From Candidatus Binatia bacterium (GTDB taxonomy: Bacteria > Desulfobacterota > Binatia > HRBIN30): DNA of 64,000 nucleotides. How positions within the stretch are numbered: position 1 is the stretch's first letter; every line of letters begins with the position of its first letter. A program made the position numbers and the translations under genes. The DNA is taken from NCBI GenBank assembly GCA_023150935.1, contig JAKLJW010000017.1:36700-100699 (forward strand). Reading direction: 5' to 3'. The notes below the pieces were generated by a model. That model saw only the letters and a list, made by a program, of their open reading frames with translations. It had not been told where the DNA came from and ran no database searches. Shown here in pieces: positions 26,133 through 37,837 of the stretch.

Positions 26133-28361
26133 CTACGCGACCGCGGCGGCTCGGTCCTCTTCGTCGGCGGGGGCCGTCAACTGTTCGATGACCGCAAACA
26201 GGCGGGCCGCCTGGATGGGTTTGGCGACGTACGCGTCCATACCCGCCGCAAGGCACCGGTCATCGTCCCCCTTCAGGGCATGCGCGGTCATGGCAACGAT
26301 GGGTGTGTGCAGACCGGCCGCCCTTTCGTGTTCGCGAATCGCGGCGGTTGCCTGGAAGCCGTCCATTTCCGGCATCTGGACGTCCATCAGGATGATGTCG
26401 AAGCGCTCCCGCAGCGCGGCAGCGACGGCCTCGACACCGTTGACCGCCACCTCGGCACGGTGTCCACGGCGTTCGAGAAGCCGCAGGGCCAGCTTCCGAT
26501 TGACTGCGTTGTCCTCGGCCACGAGCACCTTCAACGAACGCCCACTCTCGGCGGCTCCCGGCGCCGGCTCGGCATGACGCAGCGTCTCCACGACCCGCAC
26601 CCGACCGGCGCCCCTTTCCAAAGCGGCGGTGAAATGAAAAATACTGCCGACACCGACCGTACTCTCCGCCCAGATCCGTCCCTGCATCATCCCCACGAGC
26701 CGCGTCGAGATCGTCAGACCGAGGCCCGTGCCCCCGTACCGGCGGGTGGTCGAACTATCGGCCTGCTCGAAGGGGTGGAAAATTGCCTCCAACCGTTCCG
26801 CCGGTATGCCCACGCCAGTGTCCCGTACCGAGAAGTGTAAACGGACGGGCCCGGCCTCGTCTCGGGCCAAATCCTCGCCATGAACCAGATCGACGGTCAG
26901 GGCAACTCGGCCCTTCTCGGTAAACTTCAGCGCATTGCCGACAAGATTGATCACCACCTGGCGCAGCCGGCCCGGGTCGCCGACCAGATCGTCGGGTACG
27001 TCGGCGTCGACTGCGTAGGTCAACCCGACACCCTGGGCGCCCGCCCGCGGCCCCAGCAACTTCACGATCTCGGTAAGGACCTCTCGCAGGCCGAATTCCA
27101 AAGCTTGCAGCTCCAACTTCCCGGCCTCGATCTTCGAGAAGTCGAGGATGTCGTCGATCACCGTCATCAGGGCCTCCGCCGACGAAAGGGCGAGATCGAG
27201 ATACTCCTTCGGCTCGGGCGCCACGTCGCAACCCAACGCCAACTCGGTCATGCCGACAATGCCGTTCAAGGGCGTGCGGATCTCGTGGCTCATGTTGGCA
27301 AGGAACTCGCTCTTCGCCTGTGCCGCCGCTTCGGCGCCTTCCTTGGCCCGAACCAGCTCCTCTTCCATGCACTTGCGGTCGGTAACGTCTCTGGCCACCG
27401 ACTGAAATCCCGTTACCGTCCCGTCTGCAATGATCAACGTGACGTTCTGGCCCAGCCAGATCTCACGGCCGTCGCGCGTTATGACCGGAAGCTCGTTGTA
27501 CGTCGCGGGAATTTGCTTAACGAACTGTCGGCCGTAGAAGCGCGACACCTCCGTACGGACGTCGGGACGCACGAGTTCCAGGTAGTGGCGGCCCATCAGG
27601 TCTTCGGGGTCGAACCCGAGGATCCGCGAGGCGGGCGGGTTGGCGTACGTGAACTGCCCGACCGCGTTGGCCCGGTAGATGATGTCGGAGGCCTGCTCGA
27701 CCAGGTCGCGATAGCGCGATTCGCTCTGCGCCAGTTCCAGCTCCCGCTGCCGCAAGGCCGCACGACCCTGCTCGCTGACGTACGCAACGTACACGGAGGC
27801 CGCCATCAGCGCCGTCGCCAGGACCGCCGGATTCGGCAACGCCGCGGCGAGCGTCCCCGCCACCTCGATGGTGCTCCACAACATCGGCGGAAGCATCGAC
27901 AGAACGCTGACCAGTTGCCGGCGCCAGCCCCAGGGCAGCATCGCGGCAACCACCAGCGCATAGGTGCACAGAAACATCGGCGGATTGACGATGTCCCCGG
28001 TGAGAATCGCATTCGACGCGGCCCCGGCCGACAACGTCACCCCAACGGCAAACGACACGGGAACCGCCACCGCCATACGCCAGCGCGTTTGCAGGACCAG
28101 CCACTCGGCGACCAGGACACCGGCCTCCACCGCGCGCACGCGGAGGATGGCGTTGAGGTTGGGATGGTGCCCAAGCCCATCGCCAATCAGCCTGAAAGCG
28201 ACCATGGCCAGAATCGCGGGTATTCCTGCCGACATGCGCGCGGCAACCGATTGGTCGGCGATTTCGCTCCGCCACCAGGCGGAGGGGCGTTCCCGACGAC
28301 TGGGCAAAGGTTCAGCCATTGAGCCGAGTCGGGATTTTGCAACTGCCATGCCGGTCGCCAT
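26133..28361 (-). CDS. membrane hybrid sensor histidine kinase
   Basis: 742 residues. Six or so membrane segments in an integral-membrane sensory region (about 45-195), a short coiled segment (about 195-220), then a PAS domain (about 220-345: DLVEQASDIIYRANAVGQFT, NPPASRILGF). HisKA follows (FLANMSHEIRTPLNGIVGM), then HATPase (NLVGNALKFTEKG, VRDTGVGIP, GGTGLGLTIS) and a C-terminal receiver (LVAEDNAVNRKLALRLL, phospho-acceptor in ILMDVQMPEMDG, Lys in YVAKPIQ). No HPt domain is attached, so an external phosphotransfer partner is expected. It converges on dapB. Signal unknown. Confidence 0.92.
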   Translation of the reverse strand: MATGMAVAKSRLGSMAEPLPSRRERPSAWWRSEIADQSVAARMSAGIPAILAMVAFRLIGDGLGHHPNLNAILRVRAVEAGVLVAEWLVLQTRWRMAVAVPVSFAVGVTLSAGAASNAILTGDIVNPPMFLCTYALVVAAMLPWGWRRQLVSVLSMLPPMLWSTIEVAGTLAAALPNPAVLATALMAASVYVAYVSEQGRAALRQRELELAQSESRYRDLVEQASDIIYRANAVGQFTYANPPASRILGFDPEDLMGRHYLELVRPDVRTEVSRFYGRQFVKQIPATYNELPVITRDGREIWLGQNVTLIIADGTVTGFQSVARDVTDRKCMEEELVRAKEGAEAAAQAKSEFLANMSHEIRTPLNGIVGMTELALGCDVAPEPKEYLDLALSSAEALMTVIDDILDFSKIEAGKLELQALEFGLREVLTEIVKLLGPRAGAQGVGLTYAVDADVPDDLVGDPGRLRQVVINLVGNALKFTEKGRVALTVDLVHGEDLARDEAGPVRLHFSVRDTGVGIPAERLEAIFHPFEQADSSTTRRYGGTGLGLTISTRLVGMMQGRIWAESTVGVGSIFHFTAALERGAGRVRVVETLRHAEPAPGAAESGRSLKVLVAEDNAVNRKLALRLLERRGHRAEVAVNGVEAVAAALRERFDIILMDVQMPEMDGFQATAAIREHERAAGLHTPIVAMTAHALKGDDDRCLAAGMDAYVAKPIQAARLFAVIEQLTAPADEEDRAAAVA

Positions 28362-28800
28362 CCCACCCTCTCCCGCGTGACCGCCGCGCCGTCTGCCCCG
28401 GCGAGGAAACGCATCTCACCGACCTAATTCTGACGTTACCAGCCATTGCCGCGATTCGTTGACGCCGTGCACGCAGATGCCGTGCGCTTCGCCATGCGCT
28501 GCCGGCAGGCCCGGCACCGGGCCGTCCTTACGTCGACTCGGTCGGTGCAGAAAGGGTCAGCACAGGACGCACAGCCGTGTCGGCCGGCACGCTCGGCGAA
28601 CCCGGTCGGCCCGGATCGCAGCCGGCCTCACATCGGGCAGGATCGGCGTCGCGCGGACGCGCCCCGAAGTCTCGATGCCTCCGCTTTTCGATGCCAATTC
28701 GGAACGTATGTGTAGCACCCTGGCGACGCCCGACGGTTCTGGACTTGGCATCGACTTCGGAGCACTCTCGGTGCACGTCCGCACGCTACGGAGGTCCCCG
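28362..28800. other. intergenic region without a supported gene
   Basis: 439 bases between the divergent hybrid kinase and the GST gene. Frames here give Arg/Pro-rich, featureless peptides. No clear promoter or hairpin stands out, apart from the GGAGG ribosome site (28792-28796) of the GST gene. Confidence 0.5.
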
Positions 28801-29490
28801 ATGATCGATCTTTACACGGCGCCGACGCCGAATGGGTGGAAAGCGTCCATATGCCTCGAGGAGCTGGGCCTGCCCTACGAGGTCCACACCATCAACCTGC
28901 TCGCCGGCGAGCAGAAGGCCGCGGAATACGTTCGCATCAATCCCAACGGGAGAATTCCCACCGTCGTCGATCGCGACGAAGGTGACTTCCCGGTTTTCGA
29001 GTCCGGCGCGATCCTCATTTACCTCGCCGAGAAAACCGGCAAGCTGCTGCCCACGGACCGGAAGGGACGCTCCGTGACGATCCAGTGGCTGATGTTCCAG
29101 ATGGCGGGCGTTGGGCCGATGATGGGGCAGGCCAACGTCTTCTATCGCTACTTCCCGGAGAAGATCCAGCCAGCGATCGACCGCTACCAGAACGAGAGCC
29201 GCCGGCTGTTCGAGGTCCTGAACACGCGGTTGACCGGGCGCGACTGGCTGGCGGACGACTACTCGATTGCCGACATCGCGAACTGGGCGTGGGTACGGAC
29301 CTACAGGTGGTCGGGGGTGTCGATCGACGGGCTCGACGCCCTGCGGGGATGGATGGACCGTATGGCCGCACGCCCGGCCTGCCGGCGCGGGGTCGAGGTG
29401 CCGTTCAAACTGCCGAGCCTGACCGAAAACGACACGGGCGACGAAGCACGGGAGTTCGCGCAGGGCGCGGCAACGCTCGTACAGCGGTAG
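28801..29490 (+). CDS. glutathione S-transferase family protein (YfcG/YghU-like)
   Basis: 229 residues. An N-terminal thioredoxin-fold domain has [30 protein letters not shown] and [13 protein letters not shown], the ESGAI glutathione-binding motif. A helical C-terminal domain follows ([22 protein letters not shown], ...[11 protein letters not shown]). The T-x-N-G-x-K start and the [16 protein letters not shown] segment are characteristic of the Nu-class YfcG/YghU enzymes, which reduce disulfides and peroxides with two glutathiones. GGAGG lies before the ATG. No partner gene is adjacent. Confidence 0.9.
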   Translation: MIDLYTAPTPNGWKASICLEELGLPYEVHTINLLAGEQKAAEYVRINPNGRIPTVVDRDEGDFPVFESGAILIYLAEKTGKLLPTDRKGRSVTIQWLMFQMAGVGPMMGQANVFYRYFPEKIQPAIDRYQNESRRLFEVLNTRLTGRDWLADDYSIADIANWAWVRTYRWSGVSIDGLDALRGWMDRMAARPACRRGVEVPFKLPSLTENDTGDEAREFAQGAATLVQR

Positions 29491-29526
29491 CAACGCGCGC
29501 GGAGCGGGCGTTGCATCGGTGCCCGA

Positions 29527-30354
29527 TCAATCCGACCGGCGGTTCAGCAGTACGCGGATGGTGCGGAGCGCCGCGGCGGTGCGCGGCCCGTACCACGACA
29601 GCGCTCTACCGTCGACAAAGCAGACCCGCCCGTCTCGCAACGCCGGCGTACCGCCGAGCGGCTGTAAAGACGCCAGATGCTCCGGCGCAAACGCAAACGG
29701 CTCGTCGGGCAGCAGGATGACCTCCGGGACCAGAGCGGCGATTTCATCGAGAGTCACTGTGCAATATGCCGCCGGGGCGTCGCCGCAGACATTGTTTGCA
29801 CCGGCAAGCCGCAACACGTCGCCCGGGAAGGTGGAGCCGTTAACGCTCATCCACGGGTCCTTCCAGATCGGGCAAAACACCCGTGGGCGGACCTCCGCCG
29901 CCCACCCCGTCGCTTCTGCGATCGCCGCCTCCACCTCGCGCGCGATACGTTCAGCCACCCATCGCGCGTCGACGATGTCACCAATCCGCCGGAGCGTACC
30001 CGGCACGTCGGCGACGCGTCGTGGGTCGACAACGAACACACGCAGGCCGGCACCCTTCAGCGCCTCGAAATCGGCCCAGCGGTTCTCTTCCGGACTGACC
30101 AGCACCAGGTCGGGGGCCAGGCTGGCGATCGTGGCGAGATCCGGGTCTTTGGTTCCCCCCACCCGGGTAACGTGCCCCATTTGCCCCCCCGGCTCGACGC
30201 AATAGCGCGTCGCGCCGCAGACCAGATCCCCGCGACCCAGAGCGAACAACATCTCGCTAATGCTGGGGACAAGGCTGACCACGCGGCGCGGCGGCACCGG
30301 CATGGCTACCCGCCGGCCGCGGTCGTCGGCCACCGTCAACATGGTGCGGCGCAC
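29527..30354 (-). CDS. BtuF-like helical-backbone metal/cobalamin receptor without signal peptide
   Basis: About 275 residues. The type III substrate-binding fold is evident: PRRVVSLVPSISEMLFALG, GATRYCVEPGGQ, VGGTKDPDLATIASLAPDLVLVSPEEN, then a long helix and a second lobe (PRVFCPIWKDPWMSVNG, FPGDVLRLAGANNV, PEVILLPDEPFAF). The family binds cobalamin or ferric siderophores outside the cell, but there is no signal peptide or lipobox here, so a cytosolic site is likely. The GTG at 30354 directly abuts the upstream stop; an ATG at 30342 is an alternative. It is the last gene of a run that includes a B12-dependent mutase. Confidence 0.82.
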   Translation of the reverse strand: MRRTMLTVADDRGRRVAMPVPPRRVVSLVPSISEMLFALGRGDLVCGATRYCVEPGGQMGHVTRVGGTKDPDLATIASLAPDLVLVSPEENRWADFEALKGAGLRVFVVDPRRVADVPGTLRRIGDIVDARWVAERIAREVEAAIAEATGWAAEVRPRVFCPIWKDPWMSVNGSTFPGDVLRLAGANNVCGDAPAAYCTVTLDEIAALVPEVILLPDEPFAFAPEHLASLQPLGGTPALRDGRVCFVDGRALSWYGPRTAAALRTIRVLLNRRSD

Positions 30355-31566
30355 TCAAGCGTGCGGGCCGGCGATCTGCGGCACCGCCGGGACTGGCGCG
30401 CCGCGGCCGCTGAGGATCGTCCACAACGCCGTCCAACCACTGCGCCGGTCCCACCCGTCGACGCCGTTGTACCACCGGATGCCGACCTCCTGGGCTCGCC
30501 GGCTCGACGCCGCGAGCGCGAACCAGAAGCGCCACGTCGGCCCGTAGAAGAGCCGCGTCACCTGCTCGAGACGCCTTAATTTCTTCCCGAACCAGGAGGA
30601 TTCCACGTCCCGAACGTAGCTCGTAAAGCTGAGATCCCCGGCGGCAAGCCCGGTGACGATCGCCGCAGCCGCGCGCCGCGCGTACTCGAAGGCGAAGGAG
30701 ATGCCCTCTCCCATAAGCGGATCGACCCCGGCCGCATCCCCGACCAGCAACAGATTGGGAGCGGCCAGCGGCATTCCCGGGGCATACCATCGGATCGGAA
30801 ACGCCTTCACCGGCGCCGGGGTTGCCCCGCAACGTTGCAGCTCCGCGGCAAGGGCGCGCTCCACTTGCCGGTGGCTGCCCGACGCATCGACGCTGTAGAC
30901 ACCGATGTTGACGTGCGGGGCGCCCCGAATCCGACACGGGAACGCCCAGGCATACCCCCGCAAACCATCGGGCACCGCGGTAAAACTGAAATCGTAGCGA
31001 TCCGTCGCGAACCCGTCCCAACTGGCCTGTGTCGCCGGAACGTCACACATGACCGCGCGTCCCAGACGGTCGGGCGCATTCGGCAGCAGATCGCGCCGCA
31101 CTACACTGCCCGACCCGTCGGCCCCCACCACCACCGGTGTCAGGTAGCTTTCGGACTCAGTCTCTACCCGCACCAGGTCGCCCTCTCGGCGCACGCCGGT
31201 CACTTTGGCGCCCTCGTGCACATTCACCCCCCGGGCGCGACACGCTGCCATCAGCACCGCGTCGAACTCGTCCCGCCGCACCACGTGACAGATATCGCGT
31301 CCCTCGTAGTGCACGACTCGTCCCGGGACCGCGACGCGGCTGCGGTGGACGGCCACGGGGGCGACATCGAGCGTGACGCCAAGTTCGTCGAGACATGCCA
31401 GCGTATGCGGCACCAGTCCGCCCGCACACACTTTCGGTCGGGGATGATGTGCCTTTTCCAGAATCAGCGCATCGCGGGCCAGCTCCGGAGCGATCGCGTG
31501 CAGGTGCAGCGCCGTAGCGCTGCCGGCGGGACCCGATCCGACAATGACCACGGGGCGACGTTGCAT
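30355..31566 (-). CDS. geranylgeranyl reductase-like FAD-dependent oxidoreductase
   Basis: 403 residues. The FAD Rossmann motif VVIVGSGPAGSATALHL is at the N terminus. PRPKVCAGGLVP follows (the family's K-C-GG element), then VRRDEFDAVLMAACRARG, GADGSGSVVRR, and the second FAD site LLVGDAAGVDPLMGEGISFAFEYA. This is the UbiH/GGR superfamily, which reduces prenyl chains or hydroxylates aromatic rings; the substrate here is not predictable. The C-terminal part has a Trp-rich, possibly membrane-associated stretch (YGPTWRFWFALAA). It lies 25 bases after the mutase small subunit. Confidence 0.88.
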   Translation of the reverse strand: MQRRPVVIVGSGPAGSATALHLHAIAPELARDALILEKAHHPRPKVCAGGLVPHTLACLDELGVTLDVAPVAVHRSRVAVPGRVVHYEGRDICHVVRRDEFDAVLMAACRARGVNVHEGAKVTGVRREGDLVRVETESESYLTPVVVGADGSGSVVRRDLLPNAPDRLGRAVMCDVPATQASWDGFATDRYDFSFTAVPDGLRGYAWAFPCRIRGAPHVNIGVYSVDASGSHRQVERALAAELQRCGATPAPVKAFPIRWYAPGMPLAAPNLLLVGDAAGVDPLMGEGISFAFEYARRAAAAIVTGLAAGDLSFTSYVRDVESSWFGKKLRRLEQVTRLFYGPTWRFWFALAASSRRAQEVGIRWYNGVDGWDRRSGWTALWTILSGRGAPVPAVPQIAGPHA

Positions 31567-31591
31567 GACTCCAGCCCTCGACAGCGGAGGC

Positions 31592-32002
31592 TCAAACGAT
31601 ACCCTGCCGGGACGGCACGTTGGCTCGCACCCAGTCGACGATGTCAGGAATCGTCGTGCCCGGCGTGAACAGCTCCGCCACACCGAGCCGCTTGAGGGCG
31701 GCGATATCCTCCGGAGGGAAGATGCCACCACCGAACACGACGACGTCGTCGATACCCTTTTGGCGCAGCATATCGAGCACGGCCGGAAACAAAGTCATGT
31801 GGGCCCCGGAGAGAATACTTAGTCCGATTCCGTCAACGTCCTCCTGCGCTGCCGCCTCCGCAATCATTTCCGGGGTCTGGTGTAAGCCGGTATAGATCAC
31901 TTCGAAACCGGCATCGCGCAGGGCTCGGGCGATCACTTTGGCGCCCCGGTCATGGCCGTCGAGACCGGGCTTGGCAATCAGAATGCGGCGACGCGGAGAC
32001 AT
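31592..32002 (-). CDS. B12-binding small subunit of an acyl-CoA mutase
   Basis: 136 residues. The cobalamin-binding fold shows [20 protein letters not shown] (DxHxxG ligates cobalt through its His), then [31 protein letters not shown] and [14 protein letters not shown]. This is the free-standing counterpart of the C-terminal domain of methylmalonyl-CoA mutase. It lies 65 bases after the large subunit. A GTG at 32014 is an alternative start. It works with the upstream gene as a two-part adenosylcobalamin mutase. Confidence 0.93.
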   Translation of the reverse strand: MSPRRRILIAKPGLDGHDRGAKVIARALRDAGFEVIYTGLHQTPEMIAEAAAQEDVDGIGLSILSGAHMTLFPAVLDMLRQKGIDDVVVFGGGIFPPEDIAALKRLGVAELFTPGTTIPDIVDWVRANVPSRQGIV

Positions 32003-32067
32003 AAGCGCAGACACCTATTAGTTGCCTAACTGCCTCACATCCCGACCGAGCCTACCACCCTGCCCTC

Positions 32068-33688
<1,621 letters not shown>

Positions 33689-33705
<17 letters not shown>

Positions 33706-33946
33706 GAATTCCCCTCCTCACGGCGCGCCGCGTCCGGGTTTGCCGTCCCTTGATCAGGCCGCGGGCGACGCGCGCCCAATCGGTCGGCACCAGCAACGCC
33801 AGCTCGCCGAGAGCGCAGAAGGTCAGGGGCTGGGCTGCAAAACGGCGGTCGTCGAGCATGCACGGCACGCCGTAGTGTTCGAGGAAGCCCTTGACCAGGT
33901 GAGCTTCGGTCGGGACCGGCGTCACGTAGCAGACCTCCCAAGACAT
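33689..33946 (-). CDS. DUF2007-like small protein
   Basis: 85 residues: [20 protein letters not shown], then [13 protein letters not shown], and [20 protein letters not shown], with a basic tail. The pattern 'V.. [15 protein letters not shown]' followed by 'L..LVP..w..VARGLI' matches small DUF2007-type proteins (ferredoxin-like fold, role unknown). The ATG at 33946 gives a tidy N terminus, and the last 17 bases overlap the mutase start, suggesting translational coupling. Cytosolic. Confidence 0.72.
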
Positions 33947-34002
33947 GGTATCCGACTTCCTGGACTGGCGTGTCAACGCGCTGGCGGCGGCGTGGCCTCG
34001 CC

Positions 34003-34956
34003 TCAATACTCCGGCTTCAGATCGAAGCGGTGAATGGCGTCGATGTACCTCTGCGTGTGCGTGCGGGATCGCATGACCACGGAATTGGTGGTGCCGCCGC
34101 CCTTGAAGAAGCGCACACCGTGCAGGAGGTCGCCGTTGGTGACGCCAGTGGCGGCAAACATGATGCTTCCCGAGGCCATCTCGTCGGCGCGGTACCTCTT
34201 GTCCAGGTCGGGAATACCCGCCGAACGCACCCGCGCTGCCTCCTCCTCGTTGCGCGGCCGCAGGCGCGCCTGCATGTCGCCGCCGGTGCAGCGCATGGCG
34301 GCAGCGGTGAGAATACCTTGCGACGAGCCCCCGGTGCCGAGGAGCATATCGACGCCCGAATCGCCCTTGGCGGTGGCAATACCGGCGGCCACGTCGCCGT
34401 CGACCAGCAGTTTTATGCGCGCCCCGGCCCGGCGCACTTCGGTCACCAGCCGCTCGTGCCGCGGACGATCGAGGATCGCCACGGTGAGGTCGGCCACGTA
34501 GACGCTCTTCGCCTCGGCCAGGGCCCGCAGGTTGTCGGTCGGCGACTTGTCGAGGTCGATAACGCCGCGGCCCTCCGGGCCGACCACGATCTTTTCCATG
34601 TACGTATCCGGACAGCTCAGAAAGCCCCCGCGCTCCGCAAACGCGATAATCGCCAGCGCGTTGAAGCCGCCGGTGGCGCAAATCGTTGCCCCCTCGAGCG
34701 CATCGAGGGCGACGTCGATTTCCGGACCGGTGCCGTTGCCGACCCGTTCGCCGATGTAGAGGAGATCGTTGTCTCCGGGAGACCCTTCGCCGATGACGAT
34801 GACTCCGTTGATAGCGATGGAGCGGAAGGCCTTGCGCATCGCCTCCGCCGCCGCCCTGTCGGTCGCCTCGGTATCGCCGCGGCCCATCAATCTGGCCGAC
34901 GCCAGCGCCGCCGCCTCGGTCACCCGCACCGCCTCGAGAGCCAGGTTTCGATCCAT
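34003..34956 (-). CDS. glpX: fructose-1,6-bisphosphatase class II
   Basis: 317 residues. GlpX signatures: NLALEAVRVTEAAALASARL, GRGDTEATDRAAAEAMR, VIGEGSPGDNDLLYIGERVG, DVALDALEGATICATGGFNA (DPIEG becomes DALEG), SCPDTYMEKIVVGPEG, LLVDGDVAAGI, GTGGSSQGILTAAAMRCTGG and GVTNGDLLHGVRF. It removes a phosphate from fructose-1,6-bisphosphate in gluconeogenesis; some members also act on sedoheptulose bisphosphate. It lies between hom and the mutase run. Confidence 0.94.
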   Translation of the reverse strand: MDRNLALEAVRVTEAAALASARLMGRGDTEATDRAAAEAMRKAFRSIAINGVIVIGEGSPGDNDLLYIGERVGNGTGPEIDVALDALEGATICATGGFNALAIIAFAERGGFLSCPDTYMEKIVVGPEGRGVIDLDKSPTDNLRALAEAKSVYVADLTVAILDRPRHERLVTEVRRAGARIKLLVDGDVAAGIATAKGDSGVDMLLGTGGSSQGILTAAAMRCTGGDMQARLRPRNEEEAARVRSAGIPDLDKRYRADEMASGSIMFAATGVTNGDLLHGVRFFKGGGTTNSVVMRSRTHTQRYIDAIHRFDLKPEY

Positions 34957-35086
34957 GTCACACTCGCTTGCTACGCACCGGCTTCGGCCCCTGTGCCTGA
35001 CTGTCGCCGCACCGCGTTGCCACAGCCGGGTTCCAACTCGTATCTATCCCGTTTAGTCACGTTGCGCCAGATTGCGCGCGCCCCCC

Positions 35087-36403
35087 TCAACCGCCCAGGC
35101 TCTCTTCGATACGAATCAGCGTCGAGCGGCCGCGCACCGCCGCCAGGCGGTCGATGGCGCGCAGGGCGCGCCGCACGTCGCGCTCGCGCGCCTGGTGCGT
35201 GCGGATAACCACCGGCACGCTCGCCCCGTGTTCGCGCTCTCGCTGTATCACCGAGGCGATCGAAATGCCGTGCTTGCCGAGCACTCCCGAGATCCGCGCC
35301 AGGACTCCGGGGCGATCGACGGCCATGAATCGCAGGTAGTATTCGCTCACCAGATCGTCGATCGGTTTCAAGCGGACACGACGCTGGGAAGCGATAGGAT
35401 AGCCGAGGGGCGCAACGCGGCCGCGGCCGCCACCGATCAGATTGCGCGCCACCTCGATCAGATCGGCGACCACCGCCGTCGCCGTCGGCATCATGCCGGC
35501 GCCGAGGCCGAAATAGACACTGGAGCCCAGGGCGTCGCCCTGCACTGCAATTGCGTTGTAAGCGCCGTTAACGTCGGCAAGAACGTGATGACGCGGCACC
35601 ATCGTCGGGTGTACGCGCGCTTCGAGGCCGGTGCCGTGTTCCTTGGCAATGGCGAGCAGCTTGATCACGTAGCCGAACTCGCGAGCGAAGCCGATATCGA
35701 TCTGCCCGACGTGACGAATTCCTTCCACGGGAATGTCGGTAAACGCCACCCCGGTTCCGAAGGCGAGCTGAATCAACAACGCCAGCTTGTGAGCCGCGTC
35801 GATCCCGTCGACGTCGTAGGTCGGGTCGGCCTCGGCAAGCCCCTGCGCCTGGGCGGCTCCGAGGACATCTTCGAACTCGCCGCCGTGCTGACTCATGGTG
35901 CTCAGGATGTAATTCGAGGTGCCGTTGACGATACCGTAGACGGCACGGTTGCGGTCCCCGGCCAGCCCTTCCCTTAGAGTACGGACGATCGGGATGCCCC
36001 CGCCAATGCTGGCCTCGTAACCGAGGTCGACGCCCGCGGCCTCGGCGGCGGTAAAGATCTCGTGCCCGTGGACCGCGAGCAGGGCCTTGTTGGCGGTAAC
36101 CACGCTCTTGCCCGTCCGGATGGCGCGCAGGACCAAGCGGCGTGCCGGCTCGTAGCCGCCCATGAGTTCGACCACGACGTCGACGTTCGGATCGTCGATG
36201 AGTTCCTGCGCGTCCGTCGTCAGCAAGGCCGGCTCGACCTTCACGCCGCGGTCGCGCCCGAGGTCGATATCGGCCACGCGCGCCAGCACGAGCCGCGTCC
36301 CCAACCGCGCGCGAATGTGGTTCCGATTAGCCCGCAGCAGCTTGATGACGCCGGTCCCGATCGTACCAAAGCCGATCAGGCCCACTCTTATGGCACTCGA
36401 CAC
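35087..36403 (-). CDS. hom: homoserine dehydrogenase with ACT domain
   Basis: 438 residues. Rossmann start VGLIGFGTIGTGVIKLL, then VVVELMGGYEPAR, SVVTANKALLAVHG, YEASIGGGIPIVRTL, GIVNGTSNYILSTM, GLAEADPTYDVDGIDAAHKL (catalytic Asp/Lys region) and a C-terminal ACT domain (VDRPGVLARISGVLGKHGIS) for threonine feedback. It reduces aspartate semialdehyde to homoserine. The GTG start (36403) is needed to keep the full Rossmann motif. It lies 14 bases after the aminotransferase gene; thrC and a trans-sulfuration gene lie at 48-51 kb. Confidence 0.95.
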   Translation of the reverse strand: MSSAIRVGLIGFGTIGTGVIKLLRANRNHIRARLGTRLVLARVADIDLGRDRGVKVEPALLTTDAQELIDDPNVDVVVELMGGYEPARRLVLRAIRTGKSVVTANKALLAVHGHEIFTAAEAAGVDLGYEASIGGGIPIVRTLREGLAGDRNRAVYGIVNGTSNYILSTMSQHGGEFEDVLGAAQAQGLAEADPTYDVDGIDAAHKLALLIQLAFGTGVAFTDIPVEGIRHVGQIDIGFAREFGYVIKLLAIAKEHGTGLEARVHPTMVPRHHVLADVNGAYNAIAVQGDALGSSVYFGLGAGMMPTATAVVADLIEVARNLIGGGRGRVAPLGYPIASQRRVRLKPIDDLVSEYYLRFMAVDRPGVLARISGVLGKHGISIASVIQREREHGASVPVVIRTHQARERDVRRALRAIDRLAAVRGRSTLIRIEESLGG

Positions 36404-36417
36404 GACGGGACCCGGAG

Positions 36418-37626
36418 CTAGCCGACCCGGCGCAGTTGCGCGCTTCCCGCCTCGCCCAGCGCCTTGCGAATACCGCGGACTGCCTGGCGCGTCCGGTGTT
36501 CGTTTTCGATGAGTGCAAACCGCACGTGCCTGTCCCCGTGGTCTCCGAAACCGACGCCCGGGGACACGGCGACCTTCGCTTCGCGCAGCAGGAAGGTGGC
36601 GAATTCCAACGAGCCCATGTGCTGGAACGGCTCGGGGATGGGGGCCCAGACGAACATTGTCGCCCGCGGCTTCGGAGTCGGCCAGCCGATCCGATTCAGG
36701 CCGTCAACGAGGACGTCGCGGCGGGCGCGGTAGGTTTCACAGATTTCCTCGACCCAGTGCTGCGGTCCGTTGAGGGCATGGATCGCGGCGATCTGCACCG
36801 GTTGGAAATGACCGTAGTCCAGGTAGCTTTTGATGCGGGCCAGCGCCCCGATGATCGCCGGGTTTCCGACCGCGAAGCCGACTCTCCAGCCGGGCATGTT
36901 GTAGCTCTTGGACAGGGTGAAGAACTCCACCCCGACATCCTTGGCTCCCGGCACCTGCATGAAGCTCGGTGGCCGGTAGCCATCGAAGCAGAGATCGGCG
37001 TAAGCGAGGTCGTGTACGACCAGGATGCGGTGTTCGCGGGCAAAGTCGACGATCTTAACGAAGAAATCGAGGTCGACCACCTCGGTGGTCGGATTGTGCG
37101 GGAAATTGAGAATGAGCAGCTTGGGCTTCGGCCTTGTCTCGGCCATGGCCTCGACGAGTCGAGCGAAGAAGTCGTCGCCGGGTACGAGCGGTACCGTGCG
37201 GAGATCGCCGCCGGCAATGATGACCGAGTAATGATGGATCGGGTAGGTCGGGGTCGGGCAGAGCACCACGTCGCCGGGACCGAGAAGGGCAAGTCCGAGG
37301 TGGCCGAGGCCCTCCTTCGATCCAAGGGTTACGATGGCCTCTCGGTCAGGGTCGAGGTCGACGTCGAAGCGGCGCTTGTACCAGTCCGTCACCGCAGACC
37401 GCAGCTTCGGAATCCCGCGCGACAGGGAATAGCGGTGGTTGGTCGGTTTAGATGCCGCCTCGATCAACTTGGCCACCACGTGCGGCGGCGTCGGACCGTC
37501 GGGATTGCCCATGCCGAAGTCGATGATGTCCTCGCCGTTGCGGCGGGCTTCCTGCTTGAGTTCGCCGACGATGTTGAAAACGTAAGGCGGGAGGCGTTTG
37601 ATTCTCGGAAAGTCGCTAGGTTCCAT
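36418..37626 (-). CDS. alaC: class I/II aminotransferase, AlaC-like
   Basis: 402 residues, PLP fold type I. Landmarks: [81 protein letters not shown] Lys in [17 protein letters not shown], and [18 protein letters not shown]. The pattern matches AlaC-type alanine/glutamate aminotransferases. Because it abuts hom, a role in an aspartate-family step (LL-diaminopimelate or aspartate amination) is possible but not shown. Confidence 0.9.
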   Translation of the reverse strand: MEPSDFPRIKRLPPYVFNIVGELKQEARRNGEDIIDFGMGNPDGPTPPHVVAKLIEAASKPTNHRYSLSRGIPKLRSAVTDWYKRRFDVDLDPDREAIVTLGSKEGLGHLGLALLGPGDVVLCPTPTYPIHHYSVIIAGGDLRTVPLVPGDDFFARLVEAMAETRPKPKLLILNFPHNPTTEVVDLDFFVKIVDFAREHRILVVHDLAYADLCFDGYRPPSFMQVPGAKDVGVEFFTLSKSYNMPGWRVGFAVGNPAIIGALARIKSYLDYGHFQPVQIAAIHALNGPQHWVEEICETYRARRDVLVDGLNRIGWPTPKPRATMFVWAPIPEPFQHMGSLEFATFLLREAKVAVSPGVGFGDHGDRHVRFALIENEHRTRQAVRGIRKALGEAGSAQLRRVG

Positions 37627-37837
37627 CGTGTCTTCCGCACCCTGCTCGACGGCCGCTCACTCACCACCGGAGGCGGTCGCGTTCGTCGCTAAGCCGCGCG
37701 TCAAGAACCACGGCACCATAAAGCATCGGCACGCCTACCGCAAATCGCGCCTCCCCACGACCGTTGGCGGGGTGCCGGCGACACACGTTTCGTGGGTGCT
37801 GCGGTCTTCACCAGTGGCGTGGGGCCACGCCAGCGGC